64,000 nt of DNA from Streptomyces sp. NBC_00670 (GCF_036226765.1 NZ_CP109017.1:2805501-2869500); one strand, 5' to 3'; shown: positions 40,976 to 49,627, numbered from the stretch's first letter. Translations and numbers: made by a program. Notes: generated from the letters alone by a model not told the origin.

Positions 40976-43270
40976 GTGAAGTTCACCGACGGCTACTGGC
41001 TGTTGCGCGAAGGCGTCACCGCCGCCCACCCGGTCGAGGTCCTCGATGTGACCGCCGGGCCCGGCACGCTGGAGATCCACGCACCCACCCAGCCCATCCG
41101 GCACCGCGGCGACCTGCTGAAGGGACCGGTCGTGACGATCACCGCGCACGCGCCGATGCCCGATGTCATCGGCGTCACCTTCACCCACTTCCAGGGCGAA
41201 CCCCCGCACGGCCCCGACTTCGGCCTCGCCCGCGAGGACTTCGGGGTGCACACCTCCTACGACGACGAGTCCGCGACGCTCACCGCCGGGGCGCTCTCGC
41301 TCAAGGTGGCCCGCACCGCGCCCTGGCACGTGGACTTCCTCGCCCACGGCCGGGTGCTCACCACCAGCGGCCCCAAGGGCATGGGCATCATGCGGGAGGC
41401 GTCCGGCGCCCACTACCTGCGCGAACAGCTCAACCTGGGCGTGGGCACGCACGTCTACGGCCTCGGCGAGCGGTTCGGCCCGCTGGTGAAGAACGGCCAG
41501 ATCGTCGACATGTGGAACGCGGACGGCGGCACCGCCACCGAACAGGCGTACAAGAACGCCCCGTTCTACCTCACCGACGGCGGCTACGGCGTCTTCGTCG
41601 ACCACCCCGGCCGGGTCTCCTTCGAGGTCGGCTCGGAGGCGGTCTCCCGGGTCCAGTTCAGCGCGGAGAGCCAGGAGCTGACGTACTACGTCATCTACGG
41701 CCCCACGCCGAAGGAGATCCTGCGCAAGTACACGGCCCTCACCGGCCGCCCGGCGCTCCCGCCGGACTGGTCCTTCGGCCTGTGGCTGTCGACCTCCTTC
41801 ACCACGTCCTACGACGAGGCGACCGTCACCTCCTTCATCGACGGCATGAAGGAGCGCGAACTCCCACTCTCCGTCTTCCACTTCGACTGCTTCTGGATGC
41901 GCGAGTTCCAGTGGTGCGACTTCGAGTGGGACCCCCGCGTCTTCCCCGACCCGGAGGCGATGCTCGCCCGGCTCAAGGACAAGGGCCTGCGCATCTGCGT
42001 CTGGATCAACCCCTACATCGCCCAGCGCTCCCCCCTCTTCGCCGAGGGCAAGGAACTCGGCCACCTGCTGAAACGCCCCGACGGCAGCGTGTGGCAGTGG
42101 GACCTGTGGCAGCCGGGGATGGCTCTGGTCGACTTCACCAGCCCCGCCGCCCGGGACTGGTACGCGGCCAAGCTGGAGGCGCTGCTCGCACAGGGCGTCG
42201 ACTGCTTCAAGACGGACTTCGGCGAGCGGGTCCCGGTGGACGTGGCGTGGTCGGACGGCTCCGACCCCGAACGCATGCACAACTACTACACGTACCTCTA
42301 CAACCGGACCGTCTTCGACGTGCTGCGCAAGCACCGGGGCGAGGAGGAGGCCGTCGTCTTCGCCCGCTCGGCCACCGCCGGCAGCCAGCAGTTCCCGGTG
42401 CACTGGGGCGGCGACTGCGAGGCGACGTACGAGTCGATGGCGGAGTCGCTGCGCGGCGGTCTCTCGCTCGGCATGACCGGCTTCGGCTACTGGAGCCACG
42501 ACATCGGCGGCTTCGAGGGCACCCCGTCGCCGGCCCTCTTCAAGCGATGGATCGCCTTCGGCCTCCTCTCCTCCCACAGCCGCCTGCACGGCTCTTCCTC
42601 CTACCGGGTGCCGTGGCTGTTCGACGAGGAGTCCGTCGACGTCCTGCGCCACTTCACCCGGCAGAAGCTGCGCCTGATGCCGTACCTGTACGAGGCCGCC
42701 CGCACGGCGCACGAGGAGGGGGTGCCGATGATGCGGGCGATGGTCCTGGAATTCCCCGACGACCCCGCCTGCGCACACCTCGAACGCCAGTACATGCTGG
42801 GCCCCGACCTGCTGGTAGCCCCCGTGTTCGACGACGAGGGCGACGTCTCGTACTACGTCCCCGAGGGCACCTGGACCCACTACGGCACGGGGCGTACGGT
42901 CACGGGCCCGCGCTGGGTCCGGGAGCGGCACGGCTTCCTGAGCGTGCCGCTGCTGGTCCGCCCGGGATCCGTGATCCCGGTCGGCGCGGTGGCGGACCGC
43001 CCCGACTACGCCTACGCCGACGGCGTCACCCTGCACGCGTACGAACTGGCACGCGGGGCGCAGGTGACGGTGGAAGCGGGCGGCGTGACGTTCACGGTCG
43101 TACGCGAGGGCGACACGCTGCGCGCGTCGTGCGGTGACCCGGCGGCGCCGTGGGCGCTGGCGGCCGGGGAGCGGGTGGTACGGGCGGCGGCGGGGACGGG
43201 GTTCGTGTCGTTGGAGCTGGGGGAATCGGCGACGGAGCCGGGGGACCGGGCGTCGGCTTCGGGGGCGTGA
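40976..43270 (+). CDS. yicI: GH31 alpha-xylosidase
   Basis: A 764-residue enzyme with an N-terminal beta-sandwich, the GH31 barrel and two C-terminal beta domains. The nucleophile is Asp414 in CFKTDFGERVP, equivalent to the YicI nucleophile; the region HWGGDCEATYESMAESLRGGLS holds the acid/base Asp. The YicI-like FHFDCFWMREFQWCDFEWDP loop supports alpha-xylosidase rather than alpha-glucosidase specificity. There is no signal peptide, so imported oligosaccharides are cut in the cytoplasm. AAGGGG precedes the GTG start. Confidence 0.93.
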   Translation: MKFTDGYWLLREGVTAAHPVEVLDVTAGPGTLEIHAPTQPIRHRGDLLKGPVVTITAHAPMPDVIGVTFTHFQGEPPHGPDFGLAREDFGVHTSYDDESATLTAGALSLKVARTAPWHVDFLAHGRVLTTSGPKGMGIMREASGAHYLREQLNLGVGTHVYGLGERFGPLVKNGQIVDMWNADGGTATEQAYKNAPFYLTDGGYGVFVDHPGRVSFEVGSEAVSRVQFSAESQELTYYVIYGPTPKEILRKYTALTGRPALPPDWSFGLWLSTSFTTSYDEATVTSFIDGMKERELPLSVFHFDCFWMREFQWCDFEWDPRVFPDPEAMLARLKDKGLRICVWINPYIAQRSPLFAEGKELGHLLKRPDGSVWQWDLWQPGMALVDFTSPAARDWYAAKLEALLAQGVDCFKTDFGERVPVDVAWSDGSDPERMHNYYTYLYNRTVFDVLRKHRGEEEAVVFARSATAGSQQFPVHWGGDCEATYESMAESLRGGLSLGMTGFGYWSHDIGGFEGTPSPALFKRWIAFGLLSSHSRLHGSSSYRVPWLFDEESVDVLRHFTRQKLRLMPYLYEAARTAHEEGVPMMRAMVLEFPDDPACAHLERQYMLGPDLLVAPVFDDEGDVSYYVPEGTWTHYGTGRTVTGPRWVRERHGFLSVPLLVRPGSVIPVGAVADRPDYAYADGVTLHAYELARGAQVTVEAGGVTFTVVREGDTLRASCGDPAAPWALAAGERVVRAAAGTGFVSLELGESATEPGDRASASGA

Positions 43271-43272
43271 CG

Positions 43273-44283
43273 ATGGTGAAGATCACGGACGTGGCGCGCC
43301 ATGCCGGGGTCTCCCCCAGCACCGTCTCCTACGCCCTCAGCGGCAAGCGGCCGATCTCGGAGGAGACCCGGCGGCGCGTCGAGGCGGCCGTCCGCGAGCT
43401 GGGCTACCGCCCGCACGCGGGCGCCCGCGCCCTGGCCGGCCGCCGCTCGAACGTCCTCGCCCTGGTGGTGCCGCTGCGGGCCGGAATGCATGTGCCGGTG
43501 GTGATGCAGTTCGCGGTGTCGGTGGTCACGACGGCACGCCGCCACGACCACGACGTCCTCCTGCTTACCCAGGAGGAGGGCGAGGACGGCCTGCGCCGGG
43601 TCGCGGACACGGCACTGGTGGACGCGCTGATCGTGATGGACGTCCAACTCCACGACGACCGCCTCCCCTTCTTACGCACCCTGGACCTCCCCTCCGTCCT
43701 GATCGGCTTCCCCGCCGAACCGTCCGGCCTGACCTGCGTCGACCTGGACTTCCGGGCGGCGGGCGAGGTGTGCGTGGAGCATCTGGCGGGGCTCGGCCAC
43801 CGGATCGTGGCCCTGATCGGCTCGCCGCCGGAGGTGTACGTACGGGAGACGGGCTTCGCGCAACGGGTGGTCCAGGGCTTCACGGCCGCGGCGGCCCGCC
43901 ACGGCCTCTCCTCCACGGTCCACCCCTGCGAGGCGACGGCGACGGGCGCGCGCCTGGTCGCCGAGCAACTCCTGCGCGAACGGCCGGCGCTGACGGCGGT
44001 GGTCGTCCACAACGAACCACTGGTGGACCCCTTGATAGAGGCGTTCGAATCCCTGGGCCTACGGGTCCCGACGGACCTGTCGATCACGGCCATCTGCCCC
44101 GACGAGGTGGCAACGAGGGCCCGCGTCCCGGTGACGTCGGTGGCGATCCCGTCGGCGGAGGTGGGAGCGAGGTCGGTGGAGCTACTGATGCGCAAACTGG
44201 ACGGCGGGAAGGTGGCGGACGCGACCCTCCTCCCACCCCACCTGACGGTGCGGGGGAGCACGGGGAGGAGGGCGGTGGGGTGA
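43273..44283 (+). CDS. LacI-family transcriptional regulator
   Basis: A 336-residue repressor. The N-terminal HTH and hinge are KITDVARHAGVSPSTVSYALSGKRPISEETRRRVEAAVRELGYRPHAGARAL, followed by a periplasmic-binding-type sugar domain ending with the usual VELLMRKLDG. It is last in the sugar operon, with the hydrolase stop overlapping an in-frame GTG at 43267; ATG 43273 is used here. It probably binds the TCGAAGCGNTTCGA sites before the operon and is released by the imported sugar. Confidence 0.9.
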   Translation: MVKITDVARHAGVSPSTVSYALSGKRPISEETRRRVEAAVRELGYRPHAGARALAGRRSNVLALVVPLRAGMHVPVVMQFAVSVVTTARRHDHDVLLLTQEEGEDGLRRVADTALVDALIVMDVQLHDDRLPFLRTLDLPSVLIGFPAEPSGLTCVDLDFRAAGEVCVEHLAGLGHRIVALIGSPPEVYVRETGFAQRVVQGFTAAAARHGLSSTVHPCEATATGARLVAEQLLRERPALTAVVVHNEPLVDPLIEAFESLGLRVPTDLSITAICPDEVATRARVPVTSVAIPSAEVGARSVELLMRKLDGGKVADATLLPPHLTVRGSTGRRAVG

Positions 44284-44443
44284 GGAGGGGCGGGGCGACC
44301 CTCACCCGTGCGGGTGATGCTATGAGGAGCCGACTGTGATTCCATGAGGAGCAGGCCCCCGCCTGGACCGGTTATCCAAACGGGGACCTTCATCGGATGA
44401 CGGTTGTCGACCGTCAGCCCTCAGGTGTTGTGAGGACTGGCGA

Positions 44444-44566
44444 TCACCGCCGGTTGAACCACCTCCACAGCTGTCGGATCACCACGATGAGAAGAACGAT
44501 CTGGATGATCGGTGCCCTCTTCGCGACGACCCGCTTGTGTTGTGGCCTCTTCCGATGGCGCCCCAT
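44444..44566 (-). CDS. 40-residue basic membrane peptide
   Basis: MGRHRKRPQHKRVVAKRAP is strongly basic and is followed by one helix, IIQIVLLIVVIRQLWRW, ending FNRR. GGAAGGAGGG lies about 6 nt before the ATG, one of the best ribosome-binding sites in the window, which argues for real translation. The longer frame upstream lacks this support. Possible roles are a membrane-targeting peptide or a type I toxin-like peptide; neither is shown. Confidence 0.6.
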   Translation of the reverse strand: MGRHRKRPQHKRVVAKRAPIIQIVLLIVVIRQLWRWFNRR

Positions 44567-44780
44567 AGCGCCCTCCTTCCAGATGCGGCAGCCAAGTTCC
44601 CGGTGGCTGCCGCTCTTCTGGTTCGGGCCGGGCCCCGAGGGGCGGGGTCCGGATCGTCCTTGGAAGGAGGGCGCGTCCAGTGCGCTCACGGAGCATATCG
44701 CCCAACTGGACCAACTAGCCCATCAGGCGCAATAGTTCACTCTTCGCAGGAATGTACGACATTCGCGACAGGCATCGACT

Positions 44781-45641
44781 GTGAGCTACAACCGTTCGAC
44801 GGGCGGGGCTGTCTTGGGAGGTGTGACGACGACACCTTCAGCCGCGCCCTCGCTTGTTCTGCGCGGCCGTGATGCCACCGCTCGGTTCGAGAGCGGGGCG
44901 GATCATGTGCGGTGGGAGGGTGGCGGGCGGACGGTCCGCATCCCGCTCGAAGCCGTCGAGGACGTGCGCGGTACGGAGCGCGGTGTCGAGGTCGTGCTGG
45001 CCACCGCGCGGTCCGACCGCCCCGCCGCCGTCTACGCCGTCCACGGCGCCGGGGCCGCCGCGGTGACCGCGTTCCGCGACACCGTCCGAGCCCGACTGCC
45101 CGAGCGAGGCCCGGACGATCCGCGCCCCGAGGGCGAGGACCTCGTCACGACGGTCACCGCCACAAGCGGCCGCCCGTCGCGCACCCGCCTCGCCATCTAC
45201 GCCGCGCTCGCCCTCTTCGCCGCGATCGACGTGACGGCGGGGGTGCTCGGTGGCGCCGGCTACCTCGCCCTCATGCCGTGCGTCCAACTCTTCGTCGTCA
45301 CCGGAGCGCTCATCGTGGGGCTGCTGGGCCGCGGACTGTACGACGGGATACGACTCCCCCGGCACGGCATCACGGTGCTGGCCGAGTTCAGCCACTACAC
45401 CGACAAGGCGGGGATCTACCGGTACACGGACCTGGACGGCGGAACCCACCACTACCGGGGCACACCGGGAGGACAGCAACTGGAACTGAGCTACGACCCG
45501 GACAACCCCGCCCGAGCCGTCGCCCGCCAGTCCCGCTACGAGCAGACGGTGATGGCCGTGGTCACTCTCATCGGCCTGGGCATGCTCGGCGTCGGGCTGT
45601 GGCTCACGCTCCACATGTTCGTGCTCGCCGCACGCGGCTGA
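44781..45641 (+). CDS. DUF3592-like membrane protein
   Basis: A 286-residue protein. The N-terminal 110 residues resemble a PH-like domain (VRWEGGGRTVRIPLEAVEDVRGTERGVEVVLAT). Two helices follow (LAIYAALALFAAIDVTAGVL and VQLFVVTGALIVGLLG), then a DUF3592-type soluble segment with LELSYDPDNPARAV, and a last helix. The function is unknown. GTG 44781 is used; GTG 44823 (VTTTPSAAPS) just after GGGAGGT is an alternative. Confidence 0.7.
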   Translation: MSYNRSTGGAVLGGVTTTPSAAPSLVLRGRDATARFESGADHVRWEGGGRTVRIPLEAVEDVRGTERGVEVVLATARSDRPAAVYAVHGAGAAAVTAFRDTVRARLPERGPDDPRPEGEDLVTTVTATSGRPSRTRLAIYAALALFAAIDVTAGVLGGAGYLALMPCVQLFVVTGALIVGLLGRGLYDGIRLPRHGITVLAEFSHYTDKAGIYRYTDLDGGTHHYRGTPGGQQLELSYDPDNPARAVARQSRYEQTVMAVVTLIGLGMLGVGLWLTLHMFVLAARG

Positions 45642-45718
45642 GTTCTGCCTGACCTACGACGACGCGGTGAGGTTCGGGTGGGTCGCGGTCCCCGAAGGAG
45701 TGGGCGGCTGTTGACAGG

Positions 45719-45728
45719 CCCCCCCCCC
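45719..45728. repeat. C10 homopolymer tract
   Basis: Ten consecutive C residues lie in the gap between the convergent DUF3592 and SDR genes, 8 bp beyond the SDR stop. Long homopolymers are rare here; it could be a sequencing artefact or a slippage-prone site without coding effect. Confidence 0.7.
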
Positions 45729-45735
45729 GAGAGGC

Positions 45736-46575
45736 TCAGGGGGTGTGGTCGGTGGAGAGGGTGAGGGTTTCCCACGTGTCGAGGTCGTGGTCGACCGCCT
45801 TGCGTGCGGCCCGTACCAGGTGCAGGGCGTCGGATCCGAGGACGAGGTGGGCCGGCGGGTCCGGTTCGTCGAGGATGCGCAGGAGGGCGGCGGCCGCCTT
45901 GGCGGGGTCGCCGAGCTGCCTGCCGCTGGCGGTCCGCCGGGCGGTGCGGATGGGTTCGAACAGCTCGTCGTAGTCGGGGACGGAACGCGGCACGCGAACC
46001 ATGGAGCGGCCCGCCCAGTCGGTGCGGAAGGAGCCCGGCTCGATGGCGGTGACGTGGATACCGAAGCCGGAGACCTCCTTGCCGACGGCTTCGAGGATGC
46101 CCTCCAGGGCGTACTTGCTGCCGCAGTAGGCGGAGACACCGGGGAAGGAGGCCAGGCCGCCCATGGAGGTGACGGCCAGGATGTGCCCGCGGCGCCGTGC
46201 GCGCATGAACGGCAGGACGGCCCGCACGGTGGCGGCGGCGCCGAAGACGTTGACGTCGAACTGGGTACGCAGGTCGGCCAGGGACGTCTCCTCGAAGGTG
46301 CCCTCCAGGCCGTACCCCGCGTTCGCGATCAGCACGTCGACGGGGCCCACGGACTGCTCCACCTCGCCGATCACGGCGAGGACCGCCTCGTCGTCGGTGA
46401 CGTCGAGAAGGCGGGCGTGGGCGCGCTCGGGGTGCAGCGCGGTGAACGCGCGCGCGTCGGCGTCCTTGCGGACGGTGCCGACGACGGTGTGTCCGGCGTC
46501 CAGGGCGCCCGTGGCGAAGGCGCGGCCGAGACCGCTGCTGACGCCGGTGATGAAGAAGACCTTGGCGGTGGGCAT
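45736..46575 (-). CDS. Classical short-chain dehydrogenase
   Basis: A 279-residue SDR. Cofactor motif ITGVSSGLGRAFATGAL, NAGYG, catalytic Ser in VTSMGGLASFPGVS and YxxxK in YCGSK are all present. The C-terminal extension fits the oxidoreductase group often used in secondary metabolism or detoxification; the substrate is unknown. The ATG overlaps the preceding stop (TGATG). Confidence 0.9.
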   Translation of the reverse strand: MPTAKVFFITGVSSGLGRAFATGALDAGHTVVGTVRKDADARAFTALHPERAHARLLDVTDDEAVLAVIGEVEQSVGPVDVLIANAGYGLEGTFEETSLADLRTQFDVNVFGAAATVRAVLPFMRARRRGHILAVTSMGGLASFPGVSAYCGSKYALEGILEAVGKEVSGFGIHVTAIEPGSFRTDWAGRSMVRVPRSVPDYDELFEPIRTARRTASGRQLGDPAKAAAALLRILDEPDPPAHLVLGSDALHLVRAARKAVDHDLDTWETLTLSTDHTP

Positions 46576-46940
46576 CACGCCTGCTCCTCCTCGTGGTTCT
46601 CCGTCTCGTTCTCCCTCTCCCGGTACAGGACGAGGTGCTCGTGGAAGAGCACGCCGTCGCGGATGTCGCCGGTGGCGGTGAACCCGGTGTCGTCGACGTA
46701 CTCGAGGTGGTGGCCGGTGACCGTGTAGCGGCCGGTGTAGGCACTGCGACGGTTGCCGCGGGCCTCGTCGTAGCGGCCGTCGGGCAGCAGCTCCTGACGG
46801 ATGTGTCCGTCCGCGGTCACCCACATCCCGACCACGTCCACGTCCGCGTCCGCGTCCACGTCCGCGTCCACGTCCGCGCCATCGGTCCTTCGTGCGGTGG
46901 CTTCCTCGGGCCGGCCCGACTCATTCCTCTTCCTCACCAT
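46575..46940 (-). CDS. Atu4866 domain protein
   Basis: A 121-residue protein. Residues 38-110, VGMWVTADGHIRQELLPDGRYDEARGNRRSAYTGRYTVTGHHLEYVDDTGFTATGDI, match the Atu4866 family, a small beta-barrel found beside SDRs. The N-terminal linker VDADVDADADVDV is encoded by a 6-bp repeat (46841-46878) and may vary between strains. It forms an operon with the SDR and is divergent from the MmyB-like regulator. Confidence 0.8.
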   Translation of the reverse strand: MVRKRNESGRPEEATARRTDGADVDADVDADADVDVVGMWVTADGHIRQELLPDGRYDEARGNRRSAYTGRYTVTGHHLEYVDDTGFTATGDIRDGVLFHEHLVLYRERENETENHEEEQA

Positions 46941-47016
46941 GCGCTTGCGCTCCCTCTCATGTCCGGTTGCTGATCACCAGCCTGAGCGTCCCGGAGGAAG
47001 GGAGCCAGGACGATCC

Positions 47017-47043
47017 GTGCCTGGGTACGGCACACCCAGGCAC
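47017..47043. promoter_or_regulatory. Long palindrome at the MmyB-like promoter
   Basis: GTGCCTGGGT (47017-47026) and ACCCAGGCAC (47034-47043) are perfect 10-bp arms around 7 nt. The right arm covers the expected -35 position of the plus-strand promoter whose -10 is at 47061. It is probably the regulator's own operator. Confidence 0.7.
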
Positions 47044-47060
47044 CCGGAGGGGGAGCGGCT

Positions 47061-47066
47061 TAGCCT
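47061..47066 (+). promoter_or_regulatory. -10 element TAGCCT, leaderless transcript predicted
   Basis: TAGCCT ends 6 nt before the GTG start of the regulator, so transcription should begin at the start codon. Confidence 0.5.
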
Positions 47067-47072
47067 GAAGAG

Positions 47073-47915
47073 GTGACCAGCAACGACCTCGGAGACTTCC
47101 TGCGCGCCCACCGCGCCCGCCTGCGCCCCGACGACGTCGGGCTCGTCTCCTACGGCGCCCGCCGGGTGGCGGGGCTGCGACGAGAGGAGGTCGCCGTCCT
47201 GGCCGGCATGAACAGCGACTACTACGCCCGCCTCGAACAGGGCCGCGAGCGCAGCCCGTCCCCGCAGATCCTCGAGTCCATCAGCAGCGCGCTGCGGATG
47301 GACGACGAAGCGCGGGAGCACCTGTTCCGGCTCGCCGGCACCGCGCCGGACGGCGCGCGACCGCAGCCGAGGGAGACGGTGAGTACCGCGCTGCGCCAAC
47401 TGCTGGACGGCTACCCGAATGCCGCGGCCTTCGTCCTGAACCCGGCCACCGACTTCCTCGCCTCGAACGCGCTGGCCGACGCGCTGTTCTCACCGTACGA
47501 GGCCATGGACAACATGGCCCGCATGACGTTCCTCGACCCGGCCGCCCGCGGCTTCTTCACCCAGTGGCAACGGGCCGCCGAGGCGGTCGTCGCCGGATTG
47601 CGCCACGCCACGGGCCTGGACCCGAACTACCGGCGCCTGCACGACGTCGTCGACTCCCTGACCGAGGCGAGCGAGGAGTTCGCCGCCCTGTGGTCCTCGC
47701 ACACCGTGCACGGAAAGACCCGTGACGGCAAGGAGCTCGTCCATCCCGACGTCGGCCCCCTCGACCTCACCTACCAGACCTTCGACGTCCGCGGAGCGCC
47801 GGGCCAGCAACTGGTGATCTACCACGCCGCCCCGGACACCCCCAGCGCCCAGGCCCTCACCCTCCTGGGCAGCCTCCACGCCACACGCCACCAGGGATCC
47901 ACCCCGGAGCAGTAG
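47073..47915 (+). CDS. MmyB-like XRE-family regulator
   Basis: A 280-residue regulator. HTH residues 1-70 include LRAHRARLRPDDVGLVSYGARRVAGLRREEVAVLAGMNSDYYARLEQGRE. The C-terminal MmyB-type ligand domain, with ADALFSPYEAMDNMARMTFLDPAAR, is thought to bind fatty-acyl ligands. These regulators usually control a divergent SDR, exactly the arrangement here (SDR operon at 45736-46940). The GTG start coincides with the predicted transcription start. Confidence 0.92.
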   Translation: MTSNDLGDFLRAHRARLRPDDVGLVSYGARRVAGLRREEVAVLAGMNSDYYARLEQGRERSPSPQILESISSALRMDDEAREHLFRLAGTAPDGARPQPRETVSTALRQLLDGYPNAAAFVLNPATDFLASNALADALFSPYEAMDNMARMTFLDPAARGFFTQWQRAAEAVVAGLRHATGLDPNYRRLHDVVDSLTEASEEFAALWSSHTVHGKTRDGKELVHPDVGPLDLTYQTFDVRGAPGQQLVIYHAAPDTPSAQALTLLGSLHATRHQGSTPEQ

Positions 47916-47949
47916 CAGCACGACGTGGCCCTACTATCCGGGGCTCGGC

Positions 47950-48201
47950 TCAGGCCGCGTCGTGGGAGACGTACCCGAGGAACGCGGTCCAGGCGCTCGC
48001 GGGCACGCCGAAGCGGGGGCTGTGGGCTCCGAGTTTGGAGTCACGGACGTGGACGGTGTGGGGGCAGGCGGTGACTTCGAGGCACTCACCGCCGCCTGTA
48101 CTGCTGTGGCTCGACTTGCGCCAGGGGTAGGCGACTTCGAGGCATTCGCCGCCGCCGCTGTTGCTGTAGCTGGACTTGAACCAGGTCAACTCGGTGCTCA
48201 C
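47950..48201 (-). CDS. DUF397 protein with internally duplicated N-terminus
   Basis: An 83-residue protein. WFKSSYSNSGGGECLEVAYP and WRKSSHSSTGGGECLEVTAC are two copies of the DUF397 first half, followed by one second half, HTVHVRDSKLGAHSPRFGVPASAWTAFLGYV. Normal members are about 60 residues with a single first half. The GTG start overlaps the Scr1-type gene's stop (GTGA). Confidence 0.88.
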   Translation of the reverse strand: MSTELTWFKSSYSNSGGGECLEVAYPWRKSSHSSTGGGECLEVTACPHTVHVRDSKLGAHSPRFGVPASAWTAFLGYVSHDAA

Positions 48202-49019
48202 AGCTCCTCCACCAACTCCGTAATGAACCGCGCTGACTCGTCGGGACTGAGAGCCTGCCGAAGGATCATGGCATGCCTCTGCACGATGGCACTGACCTTA
48301 TCGGCGTCCGCGTAGAGCCTCCCCGTCTCATGCCCCTCTTCATAGACCAGCAACTCGTGCTCAACGGTCTCCAACAGCACGAACGGGCCATCCACGCCGG
48401 GGCCCGCTCCGACGAACAGCAACACCTGGATCGTCACGTTGCGTGCTCCGCCGAGCTCCAGCAGCCAGAGCAGTTGCCGCTTGTGTACGTCGCCACCCCC
48501 GACAGGATTCCTCAGCGCGGCTTCACCGATGACGAAACTGAACGCCCTGGTGCGCTTGTCCATCAACGCTTGCCGCCCCAGGCGCCCAGCGACCCGTTCG
48601 TCGATGGTCTCGTCGTCGAGCGGAGGCAAGTATGCGTTGAGAAGCGCCCGCATCGTCTCTTCTGTCTGCAGAAGCCCAGGGATGTGCAGCGGCTGGTAGC
48701 AACCGGCGGAGATGGCGTCTGCCTCGTACCGAACGTAATCCTCCGCGTAGGAGCGAAACCGTTCCGGCTTCATGAACTCGTGCGCGGCCGTCAGCTTGCC
48801 GCCCGCCCGACACATCTGGTCCGCGATCTGCAGCAACCGCAACGTCGGCCGGCGCCGGCCGCACTCCATGGACTTGACGTACTCGTAGTCGTAGCCCGCC
48901 TCGTCCGCCAAGCCCTGCCGCGTCACGCCCGCGCTCTCGCGCCACAGCTTGATCTGTCCGCCGCAGTAACGCCAGTTCTGCTGCGCCTGCTGGGACTCCC
49001 CCGTCGCCACCCGCACCAC
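48198..49019 (-). CDS. Scr1-family XRE regulator (HTH plus DUF5753)
   Basis: A 273-residue protein. HTH: IKLWRESAGVTRQGLADEAGYDYEYVKSMECGRRRPT. The DUF5753 part includes LHIPGLLQTEETMRALL, VAGRLGRQALMDKRTRAFSFVIGEAALRNPVG and VTIQVLLFVGAGPGVDGPFVLLE. GTG 49019 is chosen because GAGGGG lies 5 nt upstream; GTG 49031 is an alternative. It is operonic with the DUF397 gene and divergent from an ATPase gene. Confidence 0.88.
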   Translation of the reverse strand: MVRVATGESQQAQQNWRYCGGQIKLWRESAGVTRQGLADEAGYDYEYVKSMECGRRRPTLRLLQIADQMCRAGGKLTAAHEFMKPERFRSYAEDYVRYEADAISAGCYQPLHIPGLLQTEETMRALLNAYLPPLDDETIDERVAGRLGRQALMDKRTRAFSFVIGEAALRNPVGGGDVHKRQLLWLLELGGARNVTIQVLLFVGAGPGVDGPFVLLETVEHELLVYEEGHETGRLYADADKVSAIVQRHAMILRQALSPDESARFITELVEEL

Positions 49020-49037
49020 CCGTCCCCTCACGTCACC

Positions 49038-49064
49038 CCGGGTACAGCCACGCTGCGTACCCGG
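49038..49064. promoter_or_regulatory. Inverted repeat in divergent XRE/ATPase promoter region
   Basis: CCGGGTAC (49038-49045) and GTACCCGG (49057-49064) are perfect 8-bp arms around 11 nt, right upstream of the Scr1-type gene. Likely its operator. Confidence 0.55.
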
Positions 49065-49147
49065 ATCGCTACTCGTGAGCGTAAACACAGGCCGCCACCC
49101 TGATCTCACCGAACGACGGGAAATCACACGCAAGGAACCCCTCCCCT

Positions 49148-49585
49148 ATGTCGACCCCGCCCCCATCCCCCAGCAGCACCGCACTCCCCCACGACATCGA
49201 ATGGCGGCTCCCCCGCCACCCCCGCAGCGTCGGCCGCGCCCGAACACTGTTCCGCGAGCAGGCCAGGCTCTGGAAAATCCCGGACGCCATCGCCGAGACC
49301 GCCGTACTCCTGCTCAGCGAGCTGATGACCAACGCCTACCGGCACGCCAAGGTCCCGGCCGGCCGGGAGATCCGGGCCCGGTGCGTGGAGACCGACGACC
49401 GGCTGCGCCTCTCCGTGACCGACGCGAGCGACACACTGCCGGTCCTCCGGGAGCCCGCCCCGGACGACGAGTCCGGCCGCGGACTCCCCCTCGTCGCCGC
49501 CCTCGCCGACGACTGGGGCGCGGAACCCCGCCTCTGCGGCATCGGCAAGACCGTCTGGTTCGAGCTCTGTACTGATGTACAATAA
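49148..49585 (+). CDS. ATP-binding (GHKL/HATPase) anti-sigma-like protein
   Basis: A 145-residue HATPase_c protein: AVLLLSELMTNAYRHAKVPAGREIR (N box), VTDASDTLP (G1 box) and ESGRGLPLVAALADDWG (G2 box), same class as the gene at 25525-25986. An RsbW-like kinase of an anti-sigma antagonist or an ATP sensor are the family options. The last 20 bp overlap the promoter and operator of the downstream toxin-antitoxin pair. Confidence 0.88.
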   Translation: MSTPPPSPSSTALPHDIEWRLPRHPRSVGRARTLFREQARLWKIPDAIAETAVLLLSELMTNAYRHAKVPAGREIRARCVETDDRLRLSVTDASDTLPVLREPAPDDESGRGLPLVAALADDWGAEPRLCGIGKTVWFELCTDVQ

Positions 49586-49614
49586 TTTCCTCGAAAGCGA
49601 ACTGGTATGTACAT
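49568..49614 (+). promoter_or_regulatory. Toxin-antitoxin promoter and operator sites
   Basis: TGTAC-TGAT-GTACA (49568-49581) contains within its right end the -10 hexamer TACAAT (49578-49583). A second palindrome ATGTACAT is at 49607-49614, between the predicted transcription start (about 49590) and the antitoxin ATG. Both share the TGTAC core. Confidence 0.6.
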
Positions 49615-49627
49615 TGCGGAGGGCTCG

